From the NCBI RefSeq assembly GCF_026016325.1, contig NZ_CP087203.1, forward strand, positions 5,580,001 to 5,644,000: a stretch of 64,000 nt of DNA, read 5' to 3'. Shown here piece after piece: positions 15,614 through 24,745 of the stretch. Every line of letters begins with the position of its first letter. The first letter of the stretch is position 1. The translations under genes were made by a program, and so were the position numbers. A model generated the notes under the pieces. It was not told the origin of the DNA. It was given only the letters and a program-made list of their open reading frames with translations, and ran no database searches. The DNA is from Pseudomonas sp. B21-056 (GTDB lineage: Bacteria; Pseudomonadota; Gammaproteobacteria; Pseudomonadales; Pseudomonadaceae).

Positions 15614-15644
15614 GCTATCGCGAGCAGGCTCGCTCCCACAGGGG
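15614..15644. repeat. REP palindrome
   Basis: Full consensus GCTATCGCGAGCAGGCTCGC plus TCCCACAGGGG, 44 bp from the end of the aldehyde dehydrogenase gene. Confidence 0.93.
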
Positions 15645-15687
15645 TTGGGGTTTGGCCGGCCCCTCCCCTGACGATTAGCCCGAGCCA

Positions 15688-17100
15688 TCAACCCAACGTA
15701 TTCAGGCACACCACCTTCGGCTGGGTCATTTCCTCATACGCAAACCGCACCCCTTCCCGGCCCAGGCTGCCGTACTTGGAGCCGCCGAACGGCATCGCAT
15801 CAAAGCGAAAGTCGGAGGAGTCGTTGATCATCACCCCACCGGCTTCGATTCGCCGTGCAGCGCTCATGGCGGTGGCGAGGTCGTTGGTGAAGATGCCGGC
15901 ATGCAGGCTGTAGTCGGGTTCGTTGGCCAGGGCGATGGCTTCGTCGAAGCTGTCGAAGGGCTGCAATACCACCACCGGGGCGAAGACTTCGTTGCGCCAG
16001 AGGCGGCTGGCGTGGTCGACGTTTTCCAGGACGGTGGCGGCGTAGCAGGCGCCGTGGCGGTGGTGGCCGCAGAGTAAGGTGGCGCCTTCTTGCAGGGCTT
16101 CGTTGACCACCTGTTCGGCGTTTTGCGCGGCTTGGGGGGTGATCATCGGGCCGATGTCGGTGTCGGCCAGCAGGGGGTTGCCGACGACGAGGGCGCGGGC
16201 CTGGTTGACGAAGCGTTCGCGGAAGGCCTCGTAGATCGGTGCTTGGATCAGCAGGCGTTGGGTGCCGATGCAGTTTTGCCCGGCGGCCCAGAAGGCGCCG
16301 GACAGGCAGCTTTCAACGGCGGCGTCGAGGTCGCAGTCGGCCATGACGATGACCGGTGCGTTGCCGCCCAGGTCCATGGCGAGTTTTTTCAGGCCGGCGG
16401 TGCGGGCGATCTGTTCGCCGGTGATGAAGCCGCCGGTGAAGGAAATCATGCGCACTTCACGAGCGGCGACCAGGGCCTTGCCCAGTTCGGCGCGGCCGGT
16501 GGCGACGGTGACCACCGATTCGGGCAAGCCTGCCATGACCAGGTAGGAAACCAGTTTGAGCGCCGACAGTGGCGTCAGCTCGGACGGTTTGAGGATTACC
16601 GCGTTGCCGCCGGCAATGGCCGGGCCGAGTTTGTGGGCCACGAGGTTCAGCGGGTCGTTGTAGGGCGTGATGGCGACGATCAGGCCCAGGGGCTCGCGGG
16701 TGAACCAACCCTGGCGCGACTCGGCGCCTTCATAGGCATCGAACGGCACCACTTCGCCGGCGTTGCGCCGGGCTTCTTCGGCGGACAATTTGAGGGTGTT
16801 GATGCAGCGTTTGACTTCCTTTTCGGCCTGCTTGAGGGTCTTGCCGGCCTCGTCGACGATCAGCCGGGCGAACGCCGGGGCATCGCGTTGGATATTCAGG
16901 GCCGCTTGTTCGAGGATGCTGGCGCGGCGATGACGGGGCAGCGCGGCGCAGGTGTGTGCGCCGCTGCGGGCGGTCGCCAGCAACTGCGGTACCTGGGAGG
17001 CGCAGACGTCCGCGACGGTGCCGACGATGCTGCCGTCAAAGGGGTTGAGGACGTCGATTTGCGGCTCCGCCACGGCCAGGGCCAGTCGAGATACGTTCAT
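15688..17100 (-). CDS. Aldehyde dehydrogenase, probably of homoserine/aspartate-semialdehyde catabolism
   Basis: The 470-aa NAD(P)-dependent aldehyde dehydrogenase has the catalytic Cys277 in WAAGQNCIG, the cofactor loop [10 protein letters not shown] and the [11 protein letters not shown] block typical of the semialdehyde/phosphonoacetaldehyde branch. The usual general-base Glu (ELGG) is Asp243 (DLGGNAPV), a substitution rarer in hydrolytic members. It lies 3 nt downstream of the homoserine dehydrogenase gene, so it most likely oxidises the aldehyde that enzyme makes (aspartate semialdehyde to aspartate). The substrate is inferred from context. Confidence 0.85.
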   Translation of the reverse strand: MNVSRLALAVAEPQIDVLNPFDGSIVGTVADVCASQVPQLLATARSGAHTCAALPRHRRASILEQAALNIQRDAPAFARLIVDEAGKTLKQAEKEVKRCINTLKLSAEEARRNAGEVVPFDAYEGAESRQGWFTREPLGLIVAITPYNDPLNLVAHKLGPAIAGGNAVILKPSELTPLSALKLVSYLVMAGLPESVVTVATGRAELGKALVAAREVRMISFTGGFITGEQIARTAGLKKLAMDLGGNAPVIVMADCDLDAAVESCLSGAFWAAGQNCIGTQRLLIQAPIYEAFRERFVNQARALVVGNPLLADTDIGPMITPQAAQNAEQVVNEALQEGATLLCGHHRHGACYAATVLENVDHASRLWRNEVFAPVVVLQPFDSFDEAIALANEPDYSLHAGIFTNDLATAMSAARRIEAGGVMINDSSDFRFDAMPFGGSKYGSLGREGVRFAYEEMTQPKVVCLNTLG

Positions 17101-17103
17101 GGG

Positions 17104-18153
17104 TTACTCCTGGTTGCGCGCGGCAGACTGGTGGATGGCGATGATGTCCGAGAGCAGCGCGAACGCGGTTTCCGTGCGCCCTGCCCCGGGGCCGGACACC
17201 GTCACCGCGCCGAGCAGTTCGGAGGTGAACGACACGGCGTTGGTGGCGCCGCCGACGCTGGCGAGTGGATGGTCGTTGCTCAACAGCCGCGGTTCGACGC
17301 TGGCGCTGATCGAGCCGTTGGCGTGGCGGGTGGCGGCGCCGATGAGTTTCCAGCGGGCGCCGTCCTGGCGGGCTTTTTCGATGTCGACGAGGTCGAGGGA
17401 AGAGATGCCTTTGCAGCTGACGTCGTTGACCTTCAGCTTGGCGTCGAGCAGTTCGTTCGCCAGGATCACCACTTTCAGGCGCACGTCGTGCCCTTCGACG
17501 TCTGCCGTCGGGTCGGCTTCGGCATAGCCCAGTGCTTGGGCCTTGCTGACCGCTTCGGCAAACCCCAGTCCGTTTTCCATACAGGTGAGGACGAAGTTGG
17601 AAGTGCCGTTGAGAATCCCTTCGAAGCCAACCATCGAGCTGCCGGCCAGCGACTGCTTGGCGACGCGAATGACCGGCGTACCGCTCATCACCGAGCCTTC
17701 ATATTCAAAGGCGACGTGGTTGCGACGGGCCAGCGCTTTGAGCTCGGCGCCGTGCAGGGCAATCGGTCCCTTGTTGGTGGTGACGACATGTTTGCCGCCT
17801 TCCAGGGCCCAGCGGCAGAACGAGGTGGCGGGCTCGCCGTCCACCGGGTTGGTGAAGGTGGCTTCGGCAATGATGTCCGCGCCGCTGTCCTTGATCACGG
17901 CTTCATTGAGGGCTTCGGCGCTGCCACCCGGCCACTGCGCGAAGGCGCCCTTGGTGGCCGGCAGCTTGGCGAGGAGTGCGGCGTCCAGGCCTTCGCGGCC
18001 CATGACCGAGCCGAGAAACAGGTCGGTCACGCCGACGATTTTCAAGGTGAAACCCAGTTCGGTTTTCCAGCGGTCGTTACGCTCGGCGATCAGTTGCGCC
18101 AATGCCCGGTTCACACCGCCGAAGCCGACCAGCGCCAGTTTGTATTCAGTCAT
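17104..18153 (-). CDS. Homoserine dehydrogenase (probably catabolic paralogue)
   Basis: The 349-aa protein has an N-terminal nucleotide-binding fold (LVGFGGVNRALAQLI), the NGTSNFVLTCMENG block and EADPTADVEGHDVRLK of homoserine dehydrogenases. It lacks the C-terminal ACT domain of the biosynthetic enzyme in pseudomonads, so it should escape threonine feedback. The ATG at 18153 begins the nucleotide-binding domain exactly. Pairing with an aldehyde dehydrogenase and two regulators points to use in the oxidative direction, homoserine to aspartate semialdehyde. It is separated from the rest of the cluster by the group II intron and REP elements. Confidence 0.88.
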   Translation of the reverse strand: MTEYKLALVGFGGVNRALAQLIAERNDRWKTELGFTLKIVGVTDLFLGSVMGREGLDAALLAKLPATKGAFAQWPGGSAEALNEAVIKDSGADIIAEATFTNPVDGEPATSFCRWALEGGKHVVTTNKGPIALHGAELKALARRNHVAFEYEGSVMSGTPVIRVAKQSLAGSSMVGFEGILNGTSNFVLTCMENGLGFAEAVSKAQALGYAEADPTADVEGHDVRLKVVILANELLDAKLKVNDVSCKGISSLDLVDIEKARQDGARWKLIGAATRHANGSISASVEPRLLSNDHPLASVGGATNAVSFTSELLGAVTVSGPGAGRTETAFALLSDIIAIHQSAARNQE

Positions 18154-18269
18154 TTTTGTTGTGTCCCTTGATCCGGGTGATGGGTTGTCGGGATCTAGGT
18201 TAGGGGGGTGGGCTGGGCAGTGAAATATGCCAATTTGCTCTATTTTATGGGCGTTTTGACCAGGGGTTA

Positions 18270-18405
18270 CTTGGCTCGATCGTTCCCTACGCTCTGCGTG
18301 GGAATGCATCCCGTGACGCTCTGCGTCACTTCCCAGAAGCAGAACGCGGAGCGTCCCTGGCGGCATTCCCACGCGGGAGCGTGGGAAGGATCAACGCTCT
18401 GGCGT
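18270..18405. repeat. Compound palindromic repeat upstream of the homoserine dehydrogenase gene
   Basis: Several nested inverted repeats built on GTTCCCACGC/GCGTGGGAAT and GACGCTCTGCGTC units, a dispersed repeat type seen in fluorescent pseudomonads. It lies next to the 3' end of the group II intron. Confidence 0.75.
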
Positions 18406-18461
18406 AGCACATAACCCTGATTGGGTGGAGGCAACAAGCTGGTGCTCGTTGCCCCTCCCAC

Positions 18462-18495
18462 ACCACCGGACGTGCGGTTTTCCGCATCCGGCGGT
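18462..18495 (-). ncRNA. Domain V of the group II intron
   Basis: A 34-nt hairpin: ACCGCCGGA pairs with TCCGGTGGT, then a 2-nt CG bulge, then TGCGG-AAAA-CCGCA. Size, bulge and tetraloop match domain V, the catalytic core of the ribozyme. Confidence 0.88.
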
Positions 18496-18503
18496 TGAAC
18501 AGC

Positions 18504-19820
18504 TCAGCAAACTGCTGAGGCGAAGTCCTGTGGCGTCCACAGTCCCCAACGTTGCATTACCTTCAGACTCATCGCCTGATGCATCACCGGGTGGCGCGCC
18601 GCTCGCCAGGAACCGTCGTGAAAACTCACTCGCGTAAGCTGGCGATTTGAGATACCAAGTCCGCGCAGTTTGCGTATTCGACCCTCACGACTGTGCCAGC
18701 GTTGCCAGAAACATTTGCGCATATGTCGGCGGGTCCATTGAGATAACCCTTTGAAGTCGTCCTTCACCCAACGGAAGTATTCGTACCAGCCTCGGACGTA
18801 ATCCCCCCATTGAGCGATAAGCTCAGTGCTCGTCAGGCTTTGCCTGGCCGACCAAAGCTCGCGGACCTTCTTGCGGTATTTCTTCACCGTCTTGCCCGAC
18901 AGCTGCCCATTCCCTTGTTCGTCGATGTTGTAGCCAAGGAAGTCGCGATCCCAAGGACGGCCCGTTCCACTTTTGCTGGCGCTCACCTTAAGCTTGAGGT
19001 GTTTCTCTATCCAAGCCGTCACACTCTTCAGCACACGGTCCGCGCTGCGTTCGCTGGTGACGTAAATCATCAGGTCGTCAGCGTAGCGGCAGAAACTCAG
19101 CCCTCGGGCCTCCAACTCTTTATCCAGTGCATCCAGATAGAGATTGGCAAGCAGCGGACTTATCGGTCCCCCTTGTGGCGTTCCTGCCGTCCTTTTGACC
19201 CGCTGGCCGTCCAACAACATATCCGCTCGAAGCGTCTGACCCAGATACCTCATCAGCCGCTTGTCATGGACATCCTGGGATATGAGGCTCATCAGCCTGT
19301 CGTGGTTGACCTGATCGAAGAAGGCTTCGATGTCGATATCAACAACCCACGTCTTGCCTTCCAGAACAAAAGCTTTGGCCGCTCGTATGGCATCGAGATT
19401 GCTCCGGCCGGGCCGAAAACCGTAACTGTGTTCGCTGAACCTTACATCCCACAGTTGAGTCAGGAGCTGTTGAACTGATTGCTGGATCAAGCGATCCTGC
19501 GTATTCGCTATGCCCAACAGCCGCTCCCCGCCTTGCGGCTTGGGGATCCTGAGGCCTTTGATCGGTCCCGGTTTGTAGGTCCCATCCAAAAGCTTGCCCT
19601 TGATGGCCGGCCAATGCGCTTGCAGGTGCGCTTCAAGCTCTTCGGTAGTGATTCCGTCGACCCCTGGCGCACCCTTGTTCGACCGGACCTTCTTGAGCGC
19701 TCGGTGCATATTCTCCTTTTCGACGATCGTTTCCATGCAGATTTCGCTAAACACGTCTCTAATCCTGTTCCGTCTGCCTACTGACTCGCCCCCTCCTTGC
19801 ATGTGTTGATCGAGGTCCAC
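18504..19820 (-). CDS. Group II intron reverse transcriptase/maturase
   Basis: The open frame of 438 codons encodes an LtrA-like protein: RT blocks including SEHSYGFRPGRS, GTPQGGPISPLLANLYLD and the catalytic YADD (about residues 246-249), then the group II maturase/thumb domain ending with RGLGISNRQLTRVSF. There is no HNH endonuclease domain, so target-primed reverse transcription must use another primer such as a nascent strand. The frame can start from GTG (19820) or ATG (19802); a purine-rich GGAGGGGG lies inside, so a start near residue 20-30 is also possible. All catalytic residues seem present. Confidence 0.92.
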   Translation of the reverse strand: MDLDQHMQGGGESVGRRNRIRDVFSEICMETIVEKENMHRALKKVRSNKGAPGVDGITTEELEAHLQAHWPAIKGKLLDGTYKPGPIKGLRIPKPQGGERLLGIANTQDRLIQQSVQQLLTQLWDVRFSEHSYGFRPGRSNLDAIRAAKAFVLEGKTWVVDIDIEAFFDQVNHDRLMSLISQDVHDKRLMRYLGQTLRADMLLDGQRVKRTAGTPQGGPISPLLANLYLDALDKELEARGLSFCRYADDLMIYVTSERSADRVLKSVTAWIEKHLKLKVSASKSGTGRPWDRDFLGYNIDEQGNGQLSGKTVKKYRKKVRELWSARQSLTSTELIAQWGDYVRGWYEYFRWVKDDFKGLSQWTRRHMRKCFWQRWHSREGRIRKLRGLGISNRQLTRVSFHDGSWRAARHPVMHQAMSLKVMQRWGLWTPQDFASAVC

Positions 19821-20282
19821 TCGACTTCTCCATGCCTGGCCATCCCGCTACATGCCACATGGCATTTCCGGGTGCAGTTTCAAAGGGCTCTCGCTTTGTA
19901 GGCAGTAGTCTATGGTGAGTGTTTCTGTTCTTCAGCCCTTCGTTCCAGATCCATTACGATCCTTCTTCACTACTACGGCTTCTGCTGACTTCTCGTGGGC
20001 TACGCCCACGAGATCTCCCCGGGTAAGGTGCCAAAACCTTCGGCTCGGGCCGCCAAGCTCTACCTGATGCGTCTTTCGGTGACCGTTGGATTTCGTGGCT
20101 CCCAGCACACTTATCGCCCGCATCCGGCCTCACTGCTTGTTCGTGTTCCTGCGGTCGCGCCTTTGCTACACGCTTCTTTCAGGATGGCCTCGCGGTTTCC
20201 CCCTTGCGTTTCACTACAGTTCTTGTCACTCATTCTGGTCACCACTTCTCAGGTGACTGGCTTTGGCCCATGCCGGGCACAC

Positions 20283-20374
20283 TGGGAGCGAGCCTGCTCG
20301 CGATAGCGGTAGACCAGCCGACTTCGATGTTGACTGAGCTGACGCTATCGCGAGCAGGCTCGCTCCCACAGGGG
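20283..20374. repeat. REPIN: inverted pair of REP palindromes
   Basis: Two REP sequences in opposite orientation (20283-20308 and 20343-20374), about 34 bp apart. The left one is cut by the group II intron after its TCCCA. Confidence 0.92.
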
Positions 20375-20388
20375 TTATGTGTCGGGCT

Positions 20389-20826
20389 TCAGATCACTGA
20401 CGACAGTACGAATGAGGTGACAGTGTTCTCCACCCCCGGCAACGCGGAGATTTCCTTCCAGACCCGATGCACCCGCTCCGGGCTCGCGGCGCCGACCCGC
20501 AGCATCAGGTCGAACTCACCACTCATCACATCGCACTGAAGCACTTCCGGCATGGCTTGCAGGGCCTGCAGCACTTCCGCACCGCGCATGCGGTCGTAGC
20601 GGTAGACGAAAATCACCGCGTTGATGTTCGACGATGCCGCGAGCCCCTCCCCCGTTCGCACCGTGTAACCCTGAATCGCCCCGTCGCGTTCGAGCCGTTC
20701 GATGCGTTGGCGCACGGCGTTGCGCGACAGGTTGACCTTCGCCGCCAGCTCGGCGTGGGCGGCGCGGGCGTTGAGGCGCAGTTCGGCAATGATGCGTTCG
20801 TCGAGCGGGTCGAGAATTCGCTTCAT
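20389..20826 (-). CDS. Lrp/AsnC-family transcriptional regulator
   Basis: The 145-aa protein has an N-terminal winged helix (LDERIIAELRLNARA, LAAKVNLSRNAVRQRIERLE) and a C-terminal ligand-sensing RAM domain (VLQCDVMSGEFDLMLRV). Lrp-type regulators respond to amino acids and often control a neighbouring catabolic operon. It starts 9 nt after the threonine-synthase-like gene ends, on the same strand. Homoserine or threonine is the most likely effector, inferred from context. The gene is the last before the REPIN and intron. Confidence 0.9.
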   Translation of the reverse strand: MKRILDPLDERIIAELRLNARAAHAELAAKVNLSRNAVRQRIERLERDGAIQGYTVRTGEGLAASSNINAVIFVYRYDRMRGAEVLQALQAMPEVLQCDVMSGEFDLMLRVGAASPERVHRVWKEISALPGVENTVTSFVLSSVI

Positions 20827-20835
20827 GGGGCCTCC

Positions 20836-22215
20836 TTACAGCGCACCGAGCAGTTGATGGAGAGCACTGAGATCGTCCGGCTGGATGCGATTGATCTGCG
20901 CCGGGCCATGCTCGGAAACCAGAGGCTGTTGCGCCGCAATGGTGATCCCCAGCTCACCAAGCAACGTTGCCGATTTGGCCGGCGAGATTTCCCCCAGGGT
21001 CACCATCGGCGCCACCAGGCTTCGCCGGTACAACCTGGCCGCGAGCACACCGGTGGCAGTATGCGGATCAATGACGTAACCGGTGTCGCGGTACAGCGAG
21101 GTGATTTCTTCGAGTGTCTGTTCATCGCTGACGGCGTAGGAGTCGATGATCATCCGCGCCTGCAGCCAGAACTCGTTGGCGATGGTCATCTCACCGCTGG
21201 TTTCGAACGTTTCCATCAGCGCGCTCACCGCCTGGTCGTCATGCCCGTAGAGCTCCCAGAGAAAGCGCTCCAGGTTGGAAAAGATCGACAGGTCCATGGC
21301 CGGCGACAAAGTCTTGTTGGCGCGCAACCGAGAGTAGTGGTTCTTCAGGAACAACTGGTGCAGCGCGTCGTTCTGGTTGGTTGCGACGATCATCTGGGTG
21401 ATCGGCAAGCCCATCTTCTGCGCAATGTAACCGGCATAGACCTCGGCAAAACTCGCCGCCGGCACACTGAAACCGATGGGCCGCTGGCCGCCGCCCAATT
21501 GCAGTACGGCGTGGAAATAAAACACCAGTTGCGCCAGCACGCCGACCCAGTTGCTGGAGTTGAAACTGATCGCCTCGTGCCCAGTGCAGGGCCAGTGCCG
21601 GAACAAGCGGCTGACGAGGGTCTGGCATTCGTCGAAACTGCCATCGACGGCAAACTGGTGAACACTGGGATGCGCCACCGCCTGGAGGTGCTGGCGTTGA
21701 TCGTGGGGCACGCCGGCTTCCGGGTAAATCACCACCACCACGGTTTCTTCGCAATGCTTGAATGCCTCGATGGCCGCCAACCCGGTATCGCCATTGGTGG
21801 CGCCGATCACCACGGCGCGGCGATCATGTTTGCGCAGGAAGTGTTGCACCAGCCGAGCCTGGAGCTGAGCGGCAAAATCCTTCGAGGAACGGGTCGGGCC
21901 ATGGAACAGTTCCAGGACCCATTCGTTGCGATCCACCTGATGCAGAGGCGCCAGGGAGCGATGGCTGAACTGGCTGCCGGCCTCCTTGAGAATGCGCTTG
22001 AGATCCGCCTCGGCAATCGTCTCGCCCACGAACGGGCTCATCACCCGATAGGCCAGTTCGTCGTAGGACAAGGTCGACCAGTTGGCAATCTCCTGGGGTT
22101 CGAACAGCGGCAGTTCCAGCGGCACGAACAGCCCGCCGTCCGGGGCCACGCCCGATAACACGACCTTTTCGAAATCGACCTGCACGGCCGAATTCCGGGT
22201 ACTTACATAGCGCAT
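20836..22215 (-). CDS. Threonine-synthase-like PLP enzyme
   Basis: The 459-aa protein follows the threonine synthase fold II family: N-terminal MRYVSTRN, PDGGLFVP, PLP-binding Lys112 in FHGPTRSSKDFAAQ, and phosphate-binding GATNGDTGLAAIEAF. The core thrC of pseudomonads normally sits with the biosynthetic hom gene, so this copy in an amino-acid-use cluster is probably a paralogue. It could turn O-phosphohomoserine or a related compound into threonine, or act as a lyase. In the PLP motif SSKDFA replaces the usual AFKDFA. The ATG at 22215 is the first in the aligned region. Confidence 0.85.
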   Translation of the reverse strand: MRYVSTRNSAVQVDFEKVVLSGVAPDGGLFVPLELPLFEPQEIANWSTLSYDELAYRVMSPFVGETIAEADLKRILKEAGSQFSHRSLAPLHQVDRNEWVLELFHGPTRSSKDFAAQLQARLVQHFLRKHDRRAVVIGATNGDTGLAAIEAFKHCEETVVVVIYPEAGVPHDQRQHLQAVAHPSVHQFAVDGSFDECQTLVSRLFRHWPCTGHEAISFNSSNWVGVLAQLVFYFHAVLQLGGGQRPIGFSVPAASFAEVYAGYIAQKMGLPITQMIVATNQNDALHQLFLKNHYSRLRANKTLSPAMDLSIFSNLERFLWELYGHDDQAVSALMETFETSGEMTIANEFWLQARMIIDSYAVSDEQTLEEITSLYRDTGYVIDPHTATGVLAARLYRRSLVAPMVTLGEISPAKSATLLGELGITIAAQQPLVSEHGPAQINRIQPDDLSALHQLLGAL

Positions 22216-22231
22216 GGTTGGCTCCGGCCAT

Positions 22232-23122
22232 TCATTTGAAACGGTGTGCCTGCTCGACCAGCCAGGTGGCAAACATGACGGCGTCAGGGTGCTGCTCGGT
22301 CCCGGAACCGCGGACCAGGTAGAACGATTCGCTGGCTTCGATGCGCTGGGAAAACGGCTCGACCAGCCGTCCATCCTCAAGCATGTCAGCGACCATCGAC
22401 GACCGGGCCAGGGCGATCCCCTGCCCCAGCTCAGCCATGCGCAAGGTGCAGACCAGTGTGTCGAACTGCATGCCCGTCGAAGAATCGACGCCGTCCGCAC
22501 CGACCATGTTCAACCAGTAACCCCAACCTTCTTCGTAACCCAGTACATGCAGCAGCGGATGCTTCGCCACGTCCGCCGGTTCCTCCACTGGCGAACGCGC
22601 CATCAGCGCGGGCGAGCAGACGGGGAACAGGGTGTCCCAGGTCAGTCGCTGCGACACCAGGCCTGACCATTGACCATGACCCCAGCGAATTTCCAGGTCG
22701 TCCTCGCCATCCAGCTCCTTGACCCAGATGTTGCTGATGTAGCGGATGTCGACCTGAGGATGGGCCTGGCGAAAGTCCACCAGTTTCGGCGCCAGCCAGT
22801 GCACGAAAAACGCCAGGCTGCCGCGGACCTTGATCGGCCGGCGTTTGTGCTGGCCGAAGATCTCGTTGGTCCCCACCGCCAGGCGCGTGATCGCATCCTG
22901 CACCACCGGCAGATAGGACTGGCCTTCCTCGGTCAGTCCCAAGCCACGGGGAAGGCGTTTGAACAGCGCCACCCCCAGGTGACTTTCCAGCTGACGGATC
23001 TGCTGGCTCACCGCGCCCTGGGTCAAGCACAACTCCTCCGCGGCGTGGGTGAAGTTCAGGCAGCGGGCCGACACTTCGAATGCCCGCAGCCAGTTCAACG
23101 GGGGTAACGGTTTCTGCTTCAT
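22232..23122 (-). CDS. LysR-family regulator (GcvA-like)
   Basis: The 296-aa protein has an N-terminal helix-turn-helix (FTHAAEELCLTQGAVSQQIRQLE) and a substrate-binding domain of the GcvA/AmpR branch. It lies between the permease gene and the threonine-synthase-like gene, all on the minus strand, so unusually it is not divergent from its likely targets. The start ATG at 23122 precedes KQKPLPPLNWLRAFEVSAR, a standard start for the branch. It probably activates the cluster when its amino-acid substrate is present. Confidence 0.9.
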   Translation of the reverse strand: MKQKPLPPLNWLRAFEVSARCLNFTHAAEELCLTQGAVSQQIRQLESHLGVALFKRLPRGLGLTEEGQSYLPVVQDAITRLAVGTNEIFGQHKRRPIKVRGSLAFFVHWLAPKLVDFRQAHPQVDIRYISNIWVKELDGEDDLEIRWGHGQWSGLVSQRLTWDTLFPVCSPALMARSPVEEPADVAKHPLLHVLGYEEGWGYWLNMVGADGVDSSTGMQFDTLVCTLRMAELGQGIALARSSMVADMLEDGRLVEPFSQRIEASESFYLVRGSGTEQHPDAVMFATWLVEQAHRFK

Positions 23123-23163
23123 GATCCTGACCTCATTGGCTGCCCTTCTCCCGGGCACGCCGA

Positions 23164-24594
23164 CTAGATCGCATCGGACGGCTGTGCCAACGGGTTCACC
23201 TGCAAGCGTTGCTCGCGGCTTTTGCGGGTAATGAAGTACACGAAATAGCACCAGGCGATGAATGGCAAGCCGAAGTACAACGCCACCCGCTGTTCCGGAT
23301 CGAACGCAATCCCGACACACGCCAGCCCGCAGGAAGCCAACGCCCCCAGCGGCACCCACGGATAGCCACGGACGCGGAACTTGAGGTTGCGCACGTCACC
23401 GCCATTGGCGACGTAGTGACGGCGGAAGGCGATCTGGCTGGCGGCGATGCTCATCCATACCACCACCACGGCCAGCCCGGAGATCGACACCAGCGCCAGG
23501 TAGATGGTGTCGGCGGCAAACACGCTGCTGAGCAACGAGGCGGCGCCGCCGGCCATGCTGACGATAATTGCATTGAGCGGCGTGCCCATGCGGGTCAGGG
23601 CCGAGAACTGCTTGGGCAGGTGCCCTTGGTCGCTCAGGGTCCAGAGCATCCGCGAGGCGGCGTACAGGCCGGAGTTGGCGGCGGACAACAGGGCACTGAT
23701 GATCACGAAGTTCATGATGTCGGCGGAGTACGGAATGCCGATGTAGGTGAACACGGTGACGAAGGGGCTCTCGACGATCCCGGCCTGCTCGCGGGGCAAC
23801 AGGGTCGACAGGACGAAGATGGTCCCGACGAAAAAGATTGCCAGGCGCAGCACGGTGGTGCGGATGGCACGCGGCACATTGCGCTGGGGATCCTTGGTTT
23901 CACCGGCGGCGATGCCGATCAGTTCCGTGCCGGAGAAGGCAAACGAAACCGCCAGCAGCGTCATGGCAATCGGCATGAAACCGGTGGGGAAAAGTCCTTC
24001 ACGGGTGAAGTTGCTCAAGCCGATGCTGTGGGCCTGGTCGATGTGCAGCAGGCCGAGAATCGCGCCGCCGCCGATCAGCAGGAACGCCACCACCGTCGCC
24101 ACCTTGACCAGGGATAACCAGAACTCGGTTTCGGCGAACAATCGCACCGAGACCACGTTGCTCAGGAACACCACGCAGGCGAACAGCGCGCTCCAGATCC
24201 ATACCGGCGTGTCCGGAAACCAGCGCGCCATCAGGATCCCGGCGGCGGTGAATTCGGAGCCGATGGCCACGGTCCAGGTCAGCCAGTACAACCACGCCAC
24301 GGTGTAGCCGGTGCCCGGGCCGAGAAAGCGCGTGGCGTAGGTGCTGAACGAACCGGTTTCCGGCATCTGCACCGCCAGTTCACCGAGGCACATCATTACC
24401 ATGTAAACCATCAAGGCGCCGATGATGTACGCGATCACCGCGCCCAACGGACCGGCCTGGTTAACCGTGTAGCCGGACGTGAGGAACAGCCCGGTGCCGA
24501 TGACGCCACCCAATGCCAGCATGACGATATGGCGCGTTTGCATTTCCTGCTTGAAGCCGACCCGCGTATTGAGTTGTTCTTGTTGTGTGGACAT
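23164..24594 (-). CDS. Amino-acid permease (AAT family of APC superfamily)
   Basis: The 476-aa protein has 12 hydrophobic segments and the family signature [17 protein letters not shown] in helix 1, followed by [13 protein letters not shown]. GabP, LysP and ProY-type proton symporters are the closest types. In this cluster it is likely to import homoserine, threonine or a sulfur amino acid. The ATG at 24594 (MSTQQEQLN) is preferred; an ATG at 24606 is also in frame. It lies in the inner membrane. Confidence 0.9.
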   Translation of the reverse strand: MSTQQEQLNTRVGFKQEMQTRHIVMLALGGVIGTGLFLTSGYTVNQAGPLGAVIAYIIGALMVYMVMMCLGELAVQMPETGSFSTYATRFLGPGTGYTVAWLYWLTWTVAIGSEFTAAGILMARWFPDTPVWIWSALFACVVFLSNVVSVRLFAETEFWLSLVKVATVVAFLLIGGGAILGLLHIDQAHSIGLSNFTREGLFPTGFMPIAMTLLAVSFAFSGTELIGIAAGETKDPQRNVPRAIRTTVLRLAIFFVGTIFVLSTLLPREQAGIVESPFVTVFTYIGIPYSADIMNFVIISALLSAANSGLYAASRMLWTLSDQGHLPKQFSALTRMGTPLNAIIVSMAGGAASLLSSVFAADTIYLALVSISGLAVVVVWMSIAASQIAFRRHYVANGGDVRNLKFRVRGYPWVPLGALASCGLACVGIAFDPEQRVALYFGLPFIAWCYFVYFITRKSREQRLQVNPLAQPSDAI

Positions 24595-24745
24595 GGTTGT
24601 TCTCATGAAAGTCGTGAGGACACGCATCGACCTCTGCGCCCAGTTACGGCGCAGATTCAACACGGGTCGTCATCCGGTTTTATTATTATTCCTATTCATG
24701 AACGCCCCGCTGACCGCCTTGTCGCGGGGGTCTGACGCTGACACT

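Larger units (their letters stand above)
18420..20282 (-). mobile_element. Group II intron inserted in a REP palindrome
   Basis: On the minus strand the intron starts GTGTGCCCGGCATGGG at 20282 and ends ..CCACCCAAT at 18420, after a recognisable domain V (18495-18462) and domain VI. It is 1,863 nt and encodes one reverse transcriptase. Joining the flanks rebuilds GCTCGCTCCCA-CAGGG, the REP consensus, so both boundaries are fixed to the base. The element has no visible damage. It lies between the Lrp gene and the homoserine dehydrogenase gene, so it does not disrupt a protein. Confidence 0.9.

Noticed and set aside
16090..18171. Very long plus-strand open frame (693 codons) opposite the aldehyde and homoserine dehydrogenase genes
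   Set aside because: Rich in Gly/Asp/Val repeats typical of antisense frames in high-GC DNA; both genes on the other strand have clear motifs.
20467..22158. Plus-strand open frame of 563 codons opposite the Lrp and threonine-synthase-like genes
   Set aside because: No recognisable domain, and it spans two well-supported genes on the other strand.
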